Positions 48,657-57,453 of a DNA stretch of 64,000 nt are shown here, in pieces. Under the pieces are notes generated by a model, which made no database searches, had not been told where the DNA came from, and saw only the letters and a program-made list of their open reading frames with translations. The DNA comes from CAG-791 sp963655255. Lineage in GTDB: Bacteria; Bacillota; Clostridia; Lachnospirales; Lachnospiraceae. Position 1 is the first letter of the stretch; the number at the start of each line of letters is the position of its first letter. The stretch lies in contig CAVKEB010000009.1 of NCBI GenBank assembly GCA_963655255.1, forward strand, positions 11,975 through 75,974, given 5' to 3'. Made by a program: the position numbers and the translations under genes.

Positions 48657-49916
48657 TTACCGGATCGGATTTGCATAGAATTCCTCAAAAGACGTGTAGC
48701 CCTGCTCTTCGAGCTGCTGCTTCTGGAACTTCTTGTTCTTGTTCATTCGGACGACCAGAACCGATTTTCCTTCCGCGCGTTCCTTCTGTGCCTTCTCGAT
48801 GGCCTCCTTCAGGCGGTCCGTCGGAAGGTTCTTCTCCAGAAGGAAGGCCACCTTCTCTCCCTTGCCGGGAACCTGGAAGCCCTGCTCCAGAAGGATCAGG
48901 ATGATCCGCTCGAAGCCGATGGAGAAGCCGCAGGCCGGAACGTCCTTGCCGGTGAACTTGCCGACCATTCCGTCGTACCGTCCGCCGCCGCCCGCGCTGA
49001 TTCCCAGCTCCGGCATTGCAATCTCGAAAATCGTACCGGTGTAATAGCTCATGCCGCGGACAATCGTGGGATCAAAGACCATCTTGAAGTCCGCCTGCTT
49101 CGTCGCCTCAACGGTCTGAATCGTCTCGCGAAGATTCGGAATGACCTCCTCTTCAATGACGCCGGAAAGCTTCTCTTCCAGGAAACTCAGCGGATCCTCC
49201 GAGGCATTCAGGCCCTCGAACAGGGTTCTGTACTGCGCCGCGGATTCCTCGCCGAAGCCGCTCTCCACCAGCTCCTTCTCCACGCCGTCCAGACCGATCT
49301 TGTCCATCTTGTCCAGCGTGATGAAGACCTCATCAAACCGCTCCTCCGGGAAGCCGCAGCTCTTCGCCATGGCCTTCAGGATGCGGCGCTCGTTGATGCG
49401 AATCTGGAAATTCTTAAAGCCGAGCCGTCCCAGCGTCGTGGTCGTCGCGAGAATCAGCTCGATCTCCGCAAGGTTCGTCGGCTCTCCAATGATGTCAATG
49501 TCGCACTGCATGAACTGGCGGTAGCGCCCCTTCTGCGGGCGGTCCGCTCTCCAGACATTGCCCATCTGCAGCGCCTTGAACGGCATCGGCAGCTCGTTCT
49601 CGTGGTTGGAAAAATAGCGGACCAGCGGAACCGTCAGGTCATAGCGAAGACCGCCGTCCACAAGGTCGGCTTCGCTTTTCGCCTCATTCAGGCGGAGCTT
49701 CTCACCGCGCTTTAAAATCTTGAAAATCAGCTTCTCGTTGTCTCCGCCGGATTTCGACGTCAGATTCTCGATGTTCTCTACGCAGGGGGTTTCAATGCCC
49801 TGAAAGCCGAACTCCGCGTAGGTTTTCTTGATGACCGAGATGCAGTAGTCGCGGATTTCCATTTCCGCCGGCATCACGTCCTTCATTCCGGTGACCGGTT
49901 TTTTCGTCAGTGCCAT
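48657..49916 (-). CDS. hisS: Histidyl-tRNA synthetase
   Basis: This class II synthetase charges tRNA-His. The 419-residue protein has GMKDVMPAEM, a DLTVPLVRYFSNHENELPMPFKALQMGNVWRADRPQKGRYRQFMQCDIDIIG block (motif 2 region), and the His-specific RGMSYYTGTIFEI. AGGGGRYDGMVGKF and motif 3 (GFSIGFERIILILL) follow, with the C-terminal anticodon domain last. Gene order hisS-aspS is common in Bacillota. Confidence 0.97.
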   Translation of the reverse strand: MALTKKPVTGMKDVMPAEMEIRDYCISVIKKTYAEFGFQGIETPCVENIENLTSKSGGDNEKLIFKILKRGEKLRLNEAKSEADLVDGGLRYDLTVPLVRYFSNHENELPMPFKALQMGNVWRADRPQKGRYRQFMQCDIDIIGEPTNLAEIELILATTTTLGRLGFKNFQIRINERRILKAMAKSCGFPEERFDEVFITLDKMDKIGLDGVEKELVESGFGEESAAQYRTLFEGLNASEDPLSFLEEKLSGVIEEEVIPNLRETIQTVEATKQADFKMVFDPTIVRGMSYYTGTIFEIAMPELGISAGGGGRYDGMVGKFTGKDVPACGFSIGFERIILILLEQGFQVPGKGEKVAFLLEKNLPTDRLKEAIEKAQKERAEGKSVLVVRMNKNKKFQKQQLEEQGYTSFEEFYANPIR

Positions 49917-49942
49917 AGTGATGATATCCTCGTATTTTTAAT

Positions 49943-50128
49943 CTGTTCCGCACCACATCCCGGATTCGCTTCGCGAATCCTCGATGTGGCTGGCCGGAAG
50001 TCCTTCGGACTTTGGCCGCATGGCGGCCCGGGTAACTGTTCCGCACCACATCTCGAATTCGCTTCGCGAACCTCGATGCGGCTGGCCAGAAGTCCTTCGG
50101 ACTTTGGCCGCATGGCGGATCTGTATGC
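49943..50128 (-). repeat. Tandem 93-bp structured repeat upstream of hisS
   Basis: Two copies start at 49943 and 50036 (period 93) and are nearly identical. As RNA each unit forms CCACATC-GATTCGC/GCGAATCC-GATGTGG and GGCC-AAGTCC/GGACTT-GGCC stems. They fill the space between hypE and hisS. Similar hairpin wording is not seen elsewhere in the window, so this is a second repeat family. Confidence 0.85.
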
Positions 50129-50140
50129 AGATCCGCCATG
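50111..50140. terminator. 13-bp perfect hairpin after hypE
   Basis: CATGGCGGATCTG and CAGATCCGCCATG pair perfectly around TATG. It lies about 55 nt past the hypE stop and at the edge of the tandem repeat. There is no T-run, so it is either a processed hairpin or part of the repeat element. Confidence 0.55.
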
Positions 50141-50195
50141 TGCTGAACAGATAGATCATACTCTTCTTTTCCCTCAGTTTCAACGCCTTCCGCGC

Positions 50196-51230
50196 TCAGC
50201 AGATTCTCGGAAGGCCTTCTCCGTAGAGGGGTCCCACGATTCTTCTTCCGCCGATTCCGGTCCGGATCAGAAGCGCTGGTCTCTCTCCTGCTGCCACATC
50301 CGGCTCCGAGACGCTGCCGATTCCTGCCGCATGCTCTCCGTAGCAGCAGGACCGGATGATTTCCAGCGCCCGGTCCGCGTCCTCGCCGTCCACGAGGCAC
50401 ACCATTTTGCCCTCGTTTCCCATATACAGGGGATCGAGTCCCAGAATCCCGCAGAATGCCTTTACGTCCTGACGGACCGGGAGCTTTTCTTCCTCCAGTG
50501 TGATGATTTTGCCGGAGCTTTCCGCAAATTCATTCAGCACCGTCGCAAGTCCCCCTCTTGTGACATCGCGCATCTCATGAATCCGGATTCCTTCCGATAT
50601 CAGCTTCCCCACCATTTCTCCGAGCGGCGCGTTGTCGCTCCGGATCCGGTTGTCCAGATGCATGCGTTTCCCGAGGATCGCCGCGTGATGATCGCCGAGC
50701 GTCCCGGAGACGAGAACCGCGTCGCCTTCCCGGATGCAGGCGGGCGACAGCTCCGTTCTGCGTTCCGGGAAAAAACCGACCCCCGCCGTGTTGATCACAA
50801 GTCCCCCTTCCGGCCCGGAGTGATTCTCCACCACCTTGGTGTCGCCTGCGGCAATCAGAATCCCCGCCTCCCTTGCGGTTTCCGCCATGGAGTGCACAAT
50901 TCTCCGAAGCTGCGGAATGCCCAGTCCCTCCTCCAGAATGAACCCGCAGGTAAGATAGCGAGGCTCCGCTCCGCTCATCAGAAGGTCATTCACCGTTCCG
51001 CAGACGCAGAGCCTTCCGATGTCGCCTCCCGGGAATTCCACCGGCGTCACGACAAACGAGTCCGTCGTCATGGCGATTTTCCCGCTCCCCGGTCCCGGAA
51101 CCAGCGTGGAGTCCTCCATCTGCGACAGATACGGATTCTGAAATTCCTTCGCGAAAATCTCTCCGATTAACTTTCCCGTGGCCTCGCCACCGCTCCCGTG
51201 TGCCATTGTAATCCGCTCTTCTGTACTCAT
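50196..51230 (-). CDS. hypE: Hydrogenase maturation protein HypE
   Basis: HypE dehydrates the thiocarboxamide on its C-terminal cysteine to a cyanide ligand for the NiFe site. The 344-residue protein has MAHGSGGEATGKLI, TDSFVVTPVEFPGGDIGRLCVCGTVNDLLMSGA and GDTKVV. It ends PRIC, with the terminal cysteine that accepts the carbamoyl group from HypF. The start at 51230 is chosen from the family N-terminus, though its ribosome site is weak; an ATG at 51287 is possible. Confidence 0.95.
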   Translation of the reverse strand: MSTEERITMAHGSGGEATGKLIGEIFAKEFQNPYLSQMEDSTLVPGPGSGKIAMTTDSFVVTPVEFPGGDIGRLCVCGTVNDLLMSGAEPRYLTCGFILEEGLGIPQLRRIVHSMAETAREAGILIAAGDTKVVENHSGPEGGLVINTAGVGFFPERRTELSPACIREGDAVLVSGTLGDHHAAILGKRMHLDNRIRSDNAPLGEMVGKLISEGIRIHEMRDVTRGGLATVLNEFAESSGKIITLEEEKLPVRQDVKAFCGILGLDPLYMGNEGKMVCLVDGEDADRALEIIRSCCYGEHAAGIGSVSEPDVAAGERPALLIRTGIGGRRIVGPLYGEGLPRIC

Positions 51231-51428
51231 GATCCGATGATGCTTCCGTCCTTTCCAAAATCTTTCCCAAATGGATGCCAGATTCATTCTGCTGTCAAAC
51301 GTCGGATGCCCGTCGTCTGGCGGTCTCTGATGATGAATCCGCAGGAATCCGACTTTTTCTGATTGCTTCCGCTGTTCTGATTCATTCCGCTGCCCGTCAA
51401 AGGCTGCCGCTTCCGGATTCTCTGTCTC

Positions 51429-52568
51429 TTACCTTCCGATATAGTAGTTGTAACAGCTCCCCTCCTGCGACACCATGCAGGAGCCGTGCGGCGAAGAGGG
51501 CGTACACACCTTTCCGAACAAAGGGCATTCGGTCGGCTCTGCCTTCCCCGTCAAAACCTCCGGACAGCGGCATCCGGCTGCAACCTGATCCTTTGTAAGT
51601 CCCGCCGAACCCGCGTCAAACGAGGCATATTCCGGCCGCAGAATTTTCCCGGAGTGCGGAATGACACCCATCCCGCGCCAGGCGGCATCCGCCGTGCAGA
51701 AAAACTCCTCCACGGCTTCCCGCGCCCCGGGATTTCCCTCCTCACGGACCACCTCTGGGTAGAAGTTCCAGACGTCCCCGCGTCCTCTCTCCCGGACCAG
51801 CCCGTAGATTGCGGCAAGAAGCTCCTTTCCTTCAAATCCGGACACAATAAAGGGAAGCCCCGTCTCCTTTGCAAGGCTCCGGTACTCCGAAAGTCCCGTC
51901 ACCGCGCACACATGCCCTGGCGCGATGAACCCGGTAATTTTCCCACCGCCGGATCTTTCGCTTTCACCTTCTGTCCTGCTGCCGGATCTTTCGCTTTCAC
52001 CTTCTGTCCTGCTGCCGGATCTTTCGCTTTCCTTCGTCCCTTCCGGTCCTTCGTTCTTCCGGCAGAGCCACCGGATCACCTCCGGCATGGTTTTAAGGGA
52101 CGTCAGAAGCTGCACATTGGACAGATTCCGGTGCAGCGCTTCCTTCATCAGAATCGCGTATACCGGCATCGTGGTCTCGAACCCGACCGCCGCGAACACG
52201 AATCTCTGCGCCTTCTCTTTTCCCGCCGCATCCAACATCTCCAGCGGCGAATACACCATCTGCACATGTCCGCCCATGGCCTTTGCATCGGCAAGGCTCA
52301 TTTTCGAGCCGCGGACACGGAGAAGATCACCGAACGCGGCGACCGTCGTATTCTCCGTAAGCGAGAGCTCCACCAGGCGGTCAATGTAAGAGGTAACCGT
52401 CACGCAGACCGGACACCCCGGCCCCGAAACCAGCCGGATCCGGTCCGACAAAAGCGAGGGAATTCCGTTTTTTACGATGGATGCCGTGTGGGTGCCGCAG
52501 ACCTCCATCAGCCTGCAGGCCGGGCCGTCATAGCTTTTCAGTTCTTCCCGGATCCGCTCCAGATTCAT
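51429..52568 (-). CDS. hypD: Hydrogenase maturation protein HypD with in-frame repeat insertion
   Basis: HypD is the iron-sulfur scaffold where the Fe(CN)2CO group is built with HypC. The 379-residue protein has MEVCGTHTASIVKNGI, SGPGCPVCVT, AVGFETTMP, GFIAPGHVCAVTG, and the C-terminal cysteines of GCRCPEVLTGKAEPTECPLFG. Between about residues 178 and 207 lies an unusual Ser/Glu/Arg/Gly insertion from 33-bp direct repeats (two identical SERSGSRTEGE units and a partial third). The ATG overlaps the hypC stop as ATGA. Confidence 0.95.
   Translation of the reverse strand: MNLERIREELKSYDGPACRLMEVCGTHTASIVKNGIPSLLSDRIRLVSGPGCPVCVTVTSYIDRLVELSLTENTTVAAFGDLLRVRGSKMSLADAKAMGGHVQMVYSPLEMLDAAGKEKAQRFVFAAVGFETTMPVYAILMKEALHRNLSNVQLLTSLKTMPEVIRWLCRKNEGPEGTKESERSGSRTEGESERSGSRTEGESERSGGGKITGFIAPGHVCAVTGLSEYRSLAKETGLPFIVSGFEGKELLAAIYGLVRERGRGDVWNFYPEVVREEGNPGAREAVEEFFCTADAAWRGMGVIPHSGKILRPEYASFDAGSAGLTKDQVAAGCRCPEVLTGKAEPTECPLFGKVCTPSSPHGSCMVSQEGSCYNYYIGR
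51948..52032 (-). repeat. 33-bp direct repeats inside hypD
   Basis: Units at 51948-51980 and 51981-52013 are identical; a third, partial one runs to about 52032. Since 33 is a multiple of three, copy number changes by slippage would keep the frame. Confidence 0.92.
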
Positions 52569-52795
52569 GTTTCCTGCTCCATTGCTTCGATCTGCGCGAA
52601 AATTTCGTCCATCGCGTCCGCGTCCTCCTGCTTCAGGACCTGCAGCACATACCCCGCGTGGACAAGCACGCGGTCCTTCTCCTTCACCGGAAGAAAGCCG
52701 GTCTGAACCTCCGTCCTCGTCCCGGAGAAATCCACCAGCGCGCGTTTCCCGTTCTCCCGAAGCTCAATCACCGTTCCCGGATAAGCCACACACAT
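52565..52795 (-). CDS. hypC: Hydrogenase maturation chaperone HypC
   Basis: HypC binds HypD and carries the Fe(CN)2CO unit to the large hydrogenase subunit. The 76-residue protein starts MCVAYPGTVIEL, with the essential cysteine at position 2, and has the OB-like core (ALVDFSGTRTEV, VLVHAGYVLQVL). It precedes hypD with a 4-nt overlap. Confidence 0.95.
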   Translation of the reverse strand: MCVAYPGTVIELRENGKRALVDFSGTRTEVQTGFLPVKEKDRVLVHAGYVLQVLKQEDADAMDEIFAQIEAMEQET

Positions 52796-52911
52796 ATCTG
52801 CCTCTTTTCTTCTTAGCTTCCTGTCCGTCCTCGCACGTTAAAAATTTCTTCCGGAAATCCTCTGCACCAATTGCTGCGGCCTCTGTCCGCAGTACCGCGC
52901 CCGTCAGGAAT

Positions 52912-55632
52912 TCATTTTAATTCCTTCCGATGCAGCCATCCCGCAAGGTACGCCTGTCCCAGCGCGATCCCTCCGTCATTGGCCGGCACCTGTTCGTTCC
53001 GATAGACCAGAAGGCGCTTTTCCCGGAGCATCTGCTCCAGCACCGTGAGGAGAAGGCGGTTTGCAAAGCATCCGCCGGACAGGCAGATTTTCTTCTCGCC
53101 GGTCCGCTCGGCAAGCTTCTCCGTGATCTGCGCCGTCCCGTAGCAGACCGCAAGGTGGAAGAATAGCGCCGCTTCCTCCGAAGATTTCCCCTTTTCCTTC
53201 ATTTCGAGAAGGCCGCGCACCAGCGCATCGGTGCTCAAAAGGATTCTCCCATCGGGGGAGGGAACTGTCAAACCGCGAAAAGAAAGAAGCGTCCTTGCAA
53301 GTGTCCGCTTGAACCGCGGGTCGGAAATATCCACCGATCTTTCCGGAAGACCTGTCGTCCTTCCCGGAATATCCGCTGCCCGTTCCGGACGTTCCGCATC
53401 TTCCCCCGTTCTACTGTCCCACGCGTACCAGGCGGCATTTTCCACAGAGCAATGACGCGGCGCAGAGTTATGCACCCTGCTCTCCCACGCGCGCCAGGCG
53501 GCATTTTCCAACAAAATCGCGCATTCACCCTCATAGTGATTCTCCTGCCCGAGTCCCAGAATGGACGCCGCGGCGTCAAAAAGCCGTCCCATGCTGGTGC
53601 TGACAATCGTCCGGTTCTTCCCCTCTTCCGAAAGCACTGCCCCGGTCAGCGGATTCCTTGTCTTTTCTCCGACCAGAAAAAGGCAGGCATCCCCGGCAAG
53701 ATCCGCGCGGATGCTCAGGGCATCCCCGCCCGGCATCCGGCAGCCCGAAAGGCTCCCGAGTCTTCGGAAATCCCCCTCACACAGGTACAGAAGCTCGCCG
53801 CCCCAGAGCTGTCCGTCGGTTCCGCAGCCGGTTCCGTCGAACACGATGCCAATGCAGCTCCGCAGCCCCCACTCCGCCATGACGGAGGCCGCATGCGCCT
53901 GATGGTGCTGAACCTGATACAGGGGAAGGTTCTTCTCCTTCGCATATTCCTTTGCCATCCGAACGGAAAAATATCCCGGGTGAAGATCGCAGACCACGCA
54001 CTCCGGCTCCGCCCCGAAAATCCTCTCCATCTGCCTCTCCTGTTCGCGGTAGTTGCAGGCCGCCGCATAATCCGAAAGATCCCCGAAGTACTGGGACAGG
54101 ATCACGCGGTCTTTCTTTGCAAAGGCGAACGCCGCCTTCAGATCGGCCCCTGCAGCCAGAACCTCCGGCCGGCCTGCAGTGATTCCGTTTTCTCCCTCCG
54201 GTCTCTGTCCCTGCGCCCTTTTCTCCGGCGTTCCTTCCGGGTTTTCCTGTCCGGCAAAGGACGGACCGGGCCTGCCGGATTCTCTTAAGAAAACCGGCAT
54301 CGGCACATACCCCCGGCTCCTCCGGATCATCTGGATGTTCCCGTCCGGCACCGCCGCCACGGAGTCGTCCAGCGGCCTTCGGATGCTGCGGTCATGCAGA
54401 TAGACGCCGTCTGCGTCCAGTCCGCCCGCAAATTCCATCCCGGCAAACGCCTCCTCCCGGAACGGAATCGGCTCCGCGCTCCGGTTCGCACTGGTCACCA
54501 CAAGGGGCCCCGCCTCCTGCAGGAGAAGCTCCTGCACGCCAAAAGACGGAAGGAACGCGCCGAGGTACCGGCTCTCCCCGCAGACGCCGGGGACAAGGGA
54601 AAGTTTCCGGTTTCCATCCTCCCGGTTTTCATCCTGATTTCCCGCTGAGACAAAATCCGAGAAGGCGGTTTTGCCGGATGCGGCAGGTATTTCTCCCAGT
54701 CTTCCGTCCTTTCGAAGGAGAAGGACGATCGGCCTTGCCGAAGAGGTAAGAAGCTCCTCTTCCTCCCGAGACACTTCGGCATACCGCCGGATCTCCTCCA
54801 CGGAAGAAAACAGGATCGCAAAGGGCTTTTTCTCCCGTCCTTTCATCTCCCGGAGCCTTCGAACGCTCTCTTCCCGGAAAGGAGAACACAGGAGCTGATA
54901 GCCGCCCACGCTCTTCAGTGCCAGGATTCCGCAGTCCTCTAGAATCCGAACCGCCTCCCGGAATCCGTCCTCTCCGTACACCCGGCGGCATTCCGCTCCT
55001 GCGCCTTTCCCGAGGCATTTCCTCTCTTTGACGAAATACATCTGCGGACCGCAGTCATGGCAGGAAATGGTCTGCGCATGCCGCCGCCTTCCCGCGGCGT
55101 ACTCCTTTCCGCAGGAAGGGCACAGGGGAAACGCCCGCATCGCGGTGTGATCCCGGTCATAGGGAAAACAGTCCAGAATGCTCCATCTCGGGCCGCAGAC
55201 CGTGCAGCTGATGAGGCCGTACCGGAAACGCCGGTTCGAAGGGTCCAGCATTTCCCTCCGGCAGTCCGGACAGATTCCCAGATCCGGTGGGAACGCAGGG
55301 AGCTCTGCGAGCGCTTCTTCTCTGCTCCCGACAATCCGAAAGTCATCCTCTCCGGAGCACTCTTCCTGCGCCAGCGCCTCCTCGGTCAGCGAAACCACAT
55401 ATCCGCCCGCGGGGACCTCCCGCCGGAGCGCGTCCTCCAGAAGATCAATCCGGCTTCTCTCCCCCGTCACTTCGAGAATGACGATCCCCCCGCTGTTTCG
55501 GACCGTCCCCGTCAGATTCCATTTGTTCGCAAGCCTCGCAGCAAAAGGGCGGTACCCGATTCCCTGTACCGCCCCCCGCACTGTAATTTTTACGCTGATC
55601 TTTTTCTCTTTGCTCATTCTTTTGTCATGCAT
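52912..55632 (-). CDS. hypF: Carbamoyltransferase HypF with in-frame repeat insertions
   Basis: HypF makes carbamoyl-AMP and passes the carbamoyl group to HypE. The 906-residue protein has an acylphosphatase domain (TVRGAVQGIGYRPFAARLANKW, about 16-37) and zinc fingers (CPDCRREMLDP, CTVCGPRWS, CPSCGKEY, CHDCGPQM). A YrdC-like domain and a Kae1-like domain (HHQAHAASVMAEWG, GIVFDGTGCGTDGQLWGGELL, LSGGCFANRLL) follow. It is about 140 residues longer than usual. One insertion (about 316-345) comes from the palindromic repeat; another (about 705-745) holds a duplicated ENAAW-AW-SR unit. The start at 55632 overlaps echF; an ATG at 55617 is an alternative. Confidence 0.93.
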   Translation of the reverse strand: MHDKRMSKEKKISVKITVRGAVQGIGYRPFAARLANKWNLTGTVRNSGGIVILEVTGERSRIDLLEDALRREVPAGGYVVSLTEEALAQEECSGEDDFRIVGSREEALAELPAFPPDLGICPDCRREMLDPSNRRFRYGLISCTVCGPRWSILDCFPYDRDHTAMRAFPLCPSCGKEYAAGRRRHAQTISCHDCGPQMYFVKERKCLGKGAGAECRRVYGEDGFREAVRILEDCGILALKSVGGYQLLCSPFREESVRRLREMKGREKKPFAILFSSVEEIRRYAEVSREEEELLTSSARPIVLLLRKDGRLGEIPAASGKTAFSDFVSAGNQDENREDGNRKLSLVPGVCGESRYLGAFLPSFGVQELLLQEAGPLVVTSANRSAEPIPFREEAFAGMEFAGGLDADGVYLHDRSIRRPLDDSVAAVPDGNIQMIRRSRGYVPMPVFLRESGRPGPSFAGQENPEGTPEKRAQGQRPEGENGITAGRPEVLAAGADLKAAFAFAKKDRVILSQYFGDLSDYAAACNYREQERQMERIFGAEPECVVCDLHPGYFSVRMAKEYAKEKNLPLYQVQHHQAHAASVMAEWGLRSCIGIVFDGTGCGTDGQLWGGELLYLCEGDFRRLGSLSGCRMPGGDALSIRADLAGDACLFLVGEKTRNPLTGAVLSEEGKNRTIVSTSMGRLFDAAASILGLGQENHYEGECAILLENAAWRAWESRVHNSAPRHCSVENAAWYAWDSRTGEDAERPERAADIPGRTTGLPERSVDISDPRFKRTLARTLLSFRGLTVPSPDGRILLSTDALVRGLLEMKEKGKSSEEAALFFHLAVCYGTAQITEKLAERTGEKKICLSGGCFANRLLLTVLEQMLREKRLLVYRNEQVPANDGGIALGQAYLAGWLHRKELK
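53417..53511 (-). repeat. 66-bp direct duplication inside hypF
   Basis: CCAGGCGGCATTTTCCA preceded by CCCACGCG occurs twice, 66 bp (22 codons) apart. It yields ENAAWYAWDSR and ENAAWRAWESR in a low-complexity part of the Kae1-like domain. Confidence 0.8.
54641..54686 (-). repeat. Palindromic dispersed repeat, partial copy inside the hypF reading frame
   Basis: CCCGCTGAGACAAAATCCGA-GAAGGCGGTTTTGCC-GGATGCGGCAG matches the third-hairpin block of the element with few changes. It is translated in the hypF frame as part of the SGKTAFSDFVSAG stretch without breaking it. Confidence 0.85.
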
Positions 55633-56203
55633 TCTCGGAGTTTCCGACGCCCTTTTCCACTGCTCCTCCTGCGCCGACCGCCTTCTCTGTCACAGCAGCC
55701 TGATCCGTTTCTGCGGCCGCGCCGGTTCTCTTTATCCCCGCAGGCGGATTCGCGTCTGCACCGGATGCCGCTCCCGCGGCCCTGGCCGCTGCTGCCGCCT
55801 TTGCGGCGGCAGCCTTCGCCGCAATCGCCTTCTGTTTTTCGACTTCCCGCGCGATCTGTTCCTCCGAGTAGCGGTGCACGATAGAGGTTTTCTCCGTTCC
55901 CGGCTCCGTATAGCCCGGTTTCATGGAAAGGCATTTCGCGGGGCACACCTCCACGCAGTTGTCACACTGGACACAGGAAAACGGACGGATCTCCCAGGTG
56001 TAATCCTTCCGGGACACCGTGATCGCGCCGGACGGACATCCGCGCATGCACATTCCGCAGAGGATGCATCTGGAAATGTCATTCTCCACATGCCCCCGGT
56101 AACGCTCCGGAAATTCCCGTTCTTTCTCCGGATAAGCGACCGTTGCCGGTCCTTTCAGCATATTTTTCAATTCATGCCCGACATAGGCGATAAACTCCAT
56201 CAT
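55625..56203 (-). CDS. echF: Ech hydrogenase subunit EchF (two [4Fe-4S] polyferredoxin)
   Basis: EchF passes electrons between ferredoxin and the hydrogenase module (NuoI-like). The 192-residue protein has two clusters: CILCGMCMRGCPSGAI (about 40-55) and CVQCDNCVEVCPAKCL (about 75-90). The C-terminal third is an Ala/Lys/Glu-rich helical tail (KQKAIAAKAAAAKAAAA and on), longer than needed for the fold. It overlaps hypF by 8 nt and follows echE after 5 nt. Confidence 0.93.
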   Translation of the reverse strand: MMEFIAYVGHELKNMLKGPATVAYPEKEREFPERYRGHVENDISRCILCGMCMRGCPSGAITVSRKDYTWEIRPFSCVQCDNCVEVCPAKCLSMKPGYTEPGTEKTSIVHRYSEEQIAREVEKQKAIAAKAAAAKAAAAARAAGAASGADANPPAGIKRTGAAAETDQAAVTEKAVGAGGAVEKGVGNSENA

Positions 56204-56208
56204 GGCGG

Positions 56209-57303
56209 TTACCTCTCAGTGCAGGAAATGCACGGATCAATGGTCAGAATCATCATGGCGACGTCCGCAAGCTCCGCGCCGCGGATCGTCTCGATGAGTC
56301 CCGGGATATTCGCGAAGGTGGGCGTGCGGTTCCGGTATCTTGTGAGGAACCTGCTCCCATTCGCCTTGACATAATAAATGGCCTCGCCGCGCGGCTGCTC
56401 GATTCTTGCCATATACTCCCCGTCGGGATTGCCCTTGACCGGCACCTCGATCGGCCCCTCCGGCATCTTCGCAATCACCTGACGGATGAGATCCATGGAC
56501 TGATACAGCTCGCCGATTCTCACCTTGCAGCGCGCGTAGCAATCCCCCTCCGTCGCGATCACCGGCTCAAAGTTCAGCTCGCCATAGGCCTCATATCCCT
56601 GAAGACGGAGGTCCCGCCTTACCCCGGACGCGCGAAGGAACGGGCCGCAGCAGCCGAGCTCCTCCGCCCGCTCCGCGGAAAGCTTCCCGACTCCGACCAT
56701 GCGGGAGAGAACGTCGCTGTTTCCGAGGAACATGTCCGTCACGATGCGGCACTCCTTTTCCAGCCCGTCCACGGTTTTCAGAATCTGCTCCAGCATCTCG
56801 GGCGTCACGTCCTTTTTCAGGCCGCCTACCTTGTTCACGGAGAAAATAACACGTCCGCCCGTCGTCATCTCCAGCATGTCCAGAACCTTCTCGCGAAGCC
56901 GCCAGCAGTCCATGAAAAGACTCTCAAAGCCAAAGGCGTCCGCCAGAAGTCCCAGCCACATCAGATGGTTGTGGAGTCTTGAGAGCTCCGCCCACATCGT
57001 GCGGAGGTACTTCGTCCGCGGCGTCGTCTCGAGATTCATGATCTTCTCCACGGCCTCGACATAACCCATGCTGTGTCCGAAGGAGCAGATGCCGCAGGTC
57101 CGCTCCGCCACCAGAACGAATTCCTTGAAATCCCGTTTCTCCACCAGCTTCTCCAGCCCGCGGTGAATGAATCCGATGGAGGGCATGGCGTCAATGACCT
57201 TCTCATCCTGCAGCACCAGATCCAGATGGATCGGCTCCGGGAGCACCGGGTGCTGCGGTCCGAACGGAACAATGCTGATTTTCTTGATCGAATTATCTGC
57301 CAT
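56209..57303 (-). CDS. echE: Ech hydrogenase large (NiFe) subunit EchE
   Basis: EchE (NuoD-like) holds the NiFe site. The 364 residues carry the N-terminal metal motif RTCGICSFGH (RxCGxCxxxH, about 68-77) and the C-terminal DPCISCTER, the second Cys pair. The protein ends two residues after that motif, so there is no C-terminal peptide to be cleaved and no maturation protease is required, as in known Ech enzymes. A 150-nt gap upstream separates it from echD. Confidence 0.95.
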   Translation of the reverse strand: MADNSIKKISIVPFGPQHPVLPEPIHLDLVLQDEKVIDAMPSIGFIHRGLEKLVEKRDFKEFVLVAERTCGICSFGHSMGYVEAVEKIMNLETTPRTKYLRTMWAELSRLHNHLMWLGLLADAFGFESLFMDCWRLREKVLDMLEMTTGGRVIFSVNKVGGLKKDVTPEMLEQILKTVDGLEKECRIVTDMFLGNSDVLSRMVGVGKLSAERAEELGCCGPFLRASGVRRDLRLQGYEAYGELNFEPVIATEGDCYARCKVRIGELYQSMDLIRQVIAKMPEGPIEVPVKGNPDGEYMARIEQPRGEAIYYVKANGSRFLTRYRNRTPTFANIPGLIETIRGAELADVAMMILTIDPCISCTER

Positions 57304-57453
57304 AATGCTTTCCTATCCCTGTTTTCCTTTTTGCCTGATACGCGTTTCCCGCATCGTCTGCCGGAACAGCCGCCCCTGCAGGCCCCGCAGCTTCCCGTGC
57401 GGACTCTTCCGGGCTTCCGTCCGAAAGTTTCCGTCCGAAAGCGCTCTGTCCTG

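Noticed and set aside
49917..50195. T-box leader for hisS
   Set aside because: No T-box antiterminator core or specifier-loop arrangement could be recognised; the region is filled by the 93-bp repeats.
51948..52032. Possible CRISPR array from regularly spaced repeats
   Set aside because: The 33-bp units are directly abutting without spacers and are translated in frame in hypD.
57304..57453. Missing small gene between echD and echE
   Set aside because: The 150-nt gap has a short tandem CGTCCGAAAG duplication but no open frame with a ribosome site.
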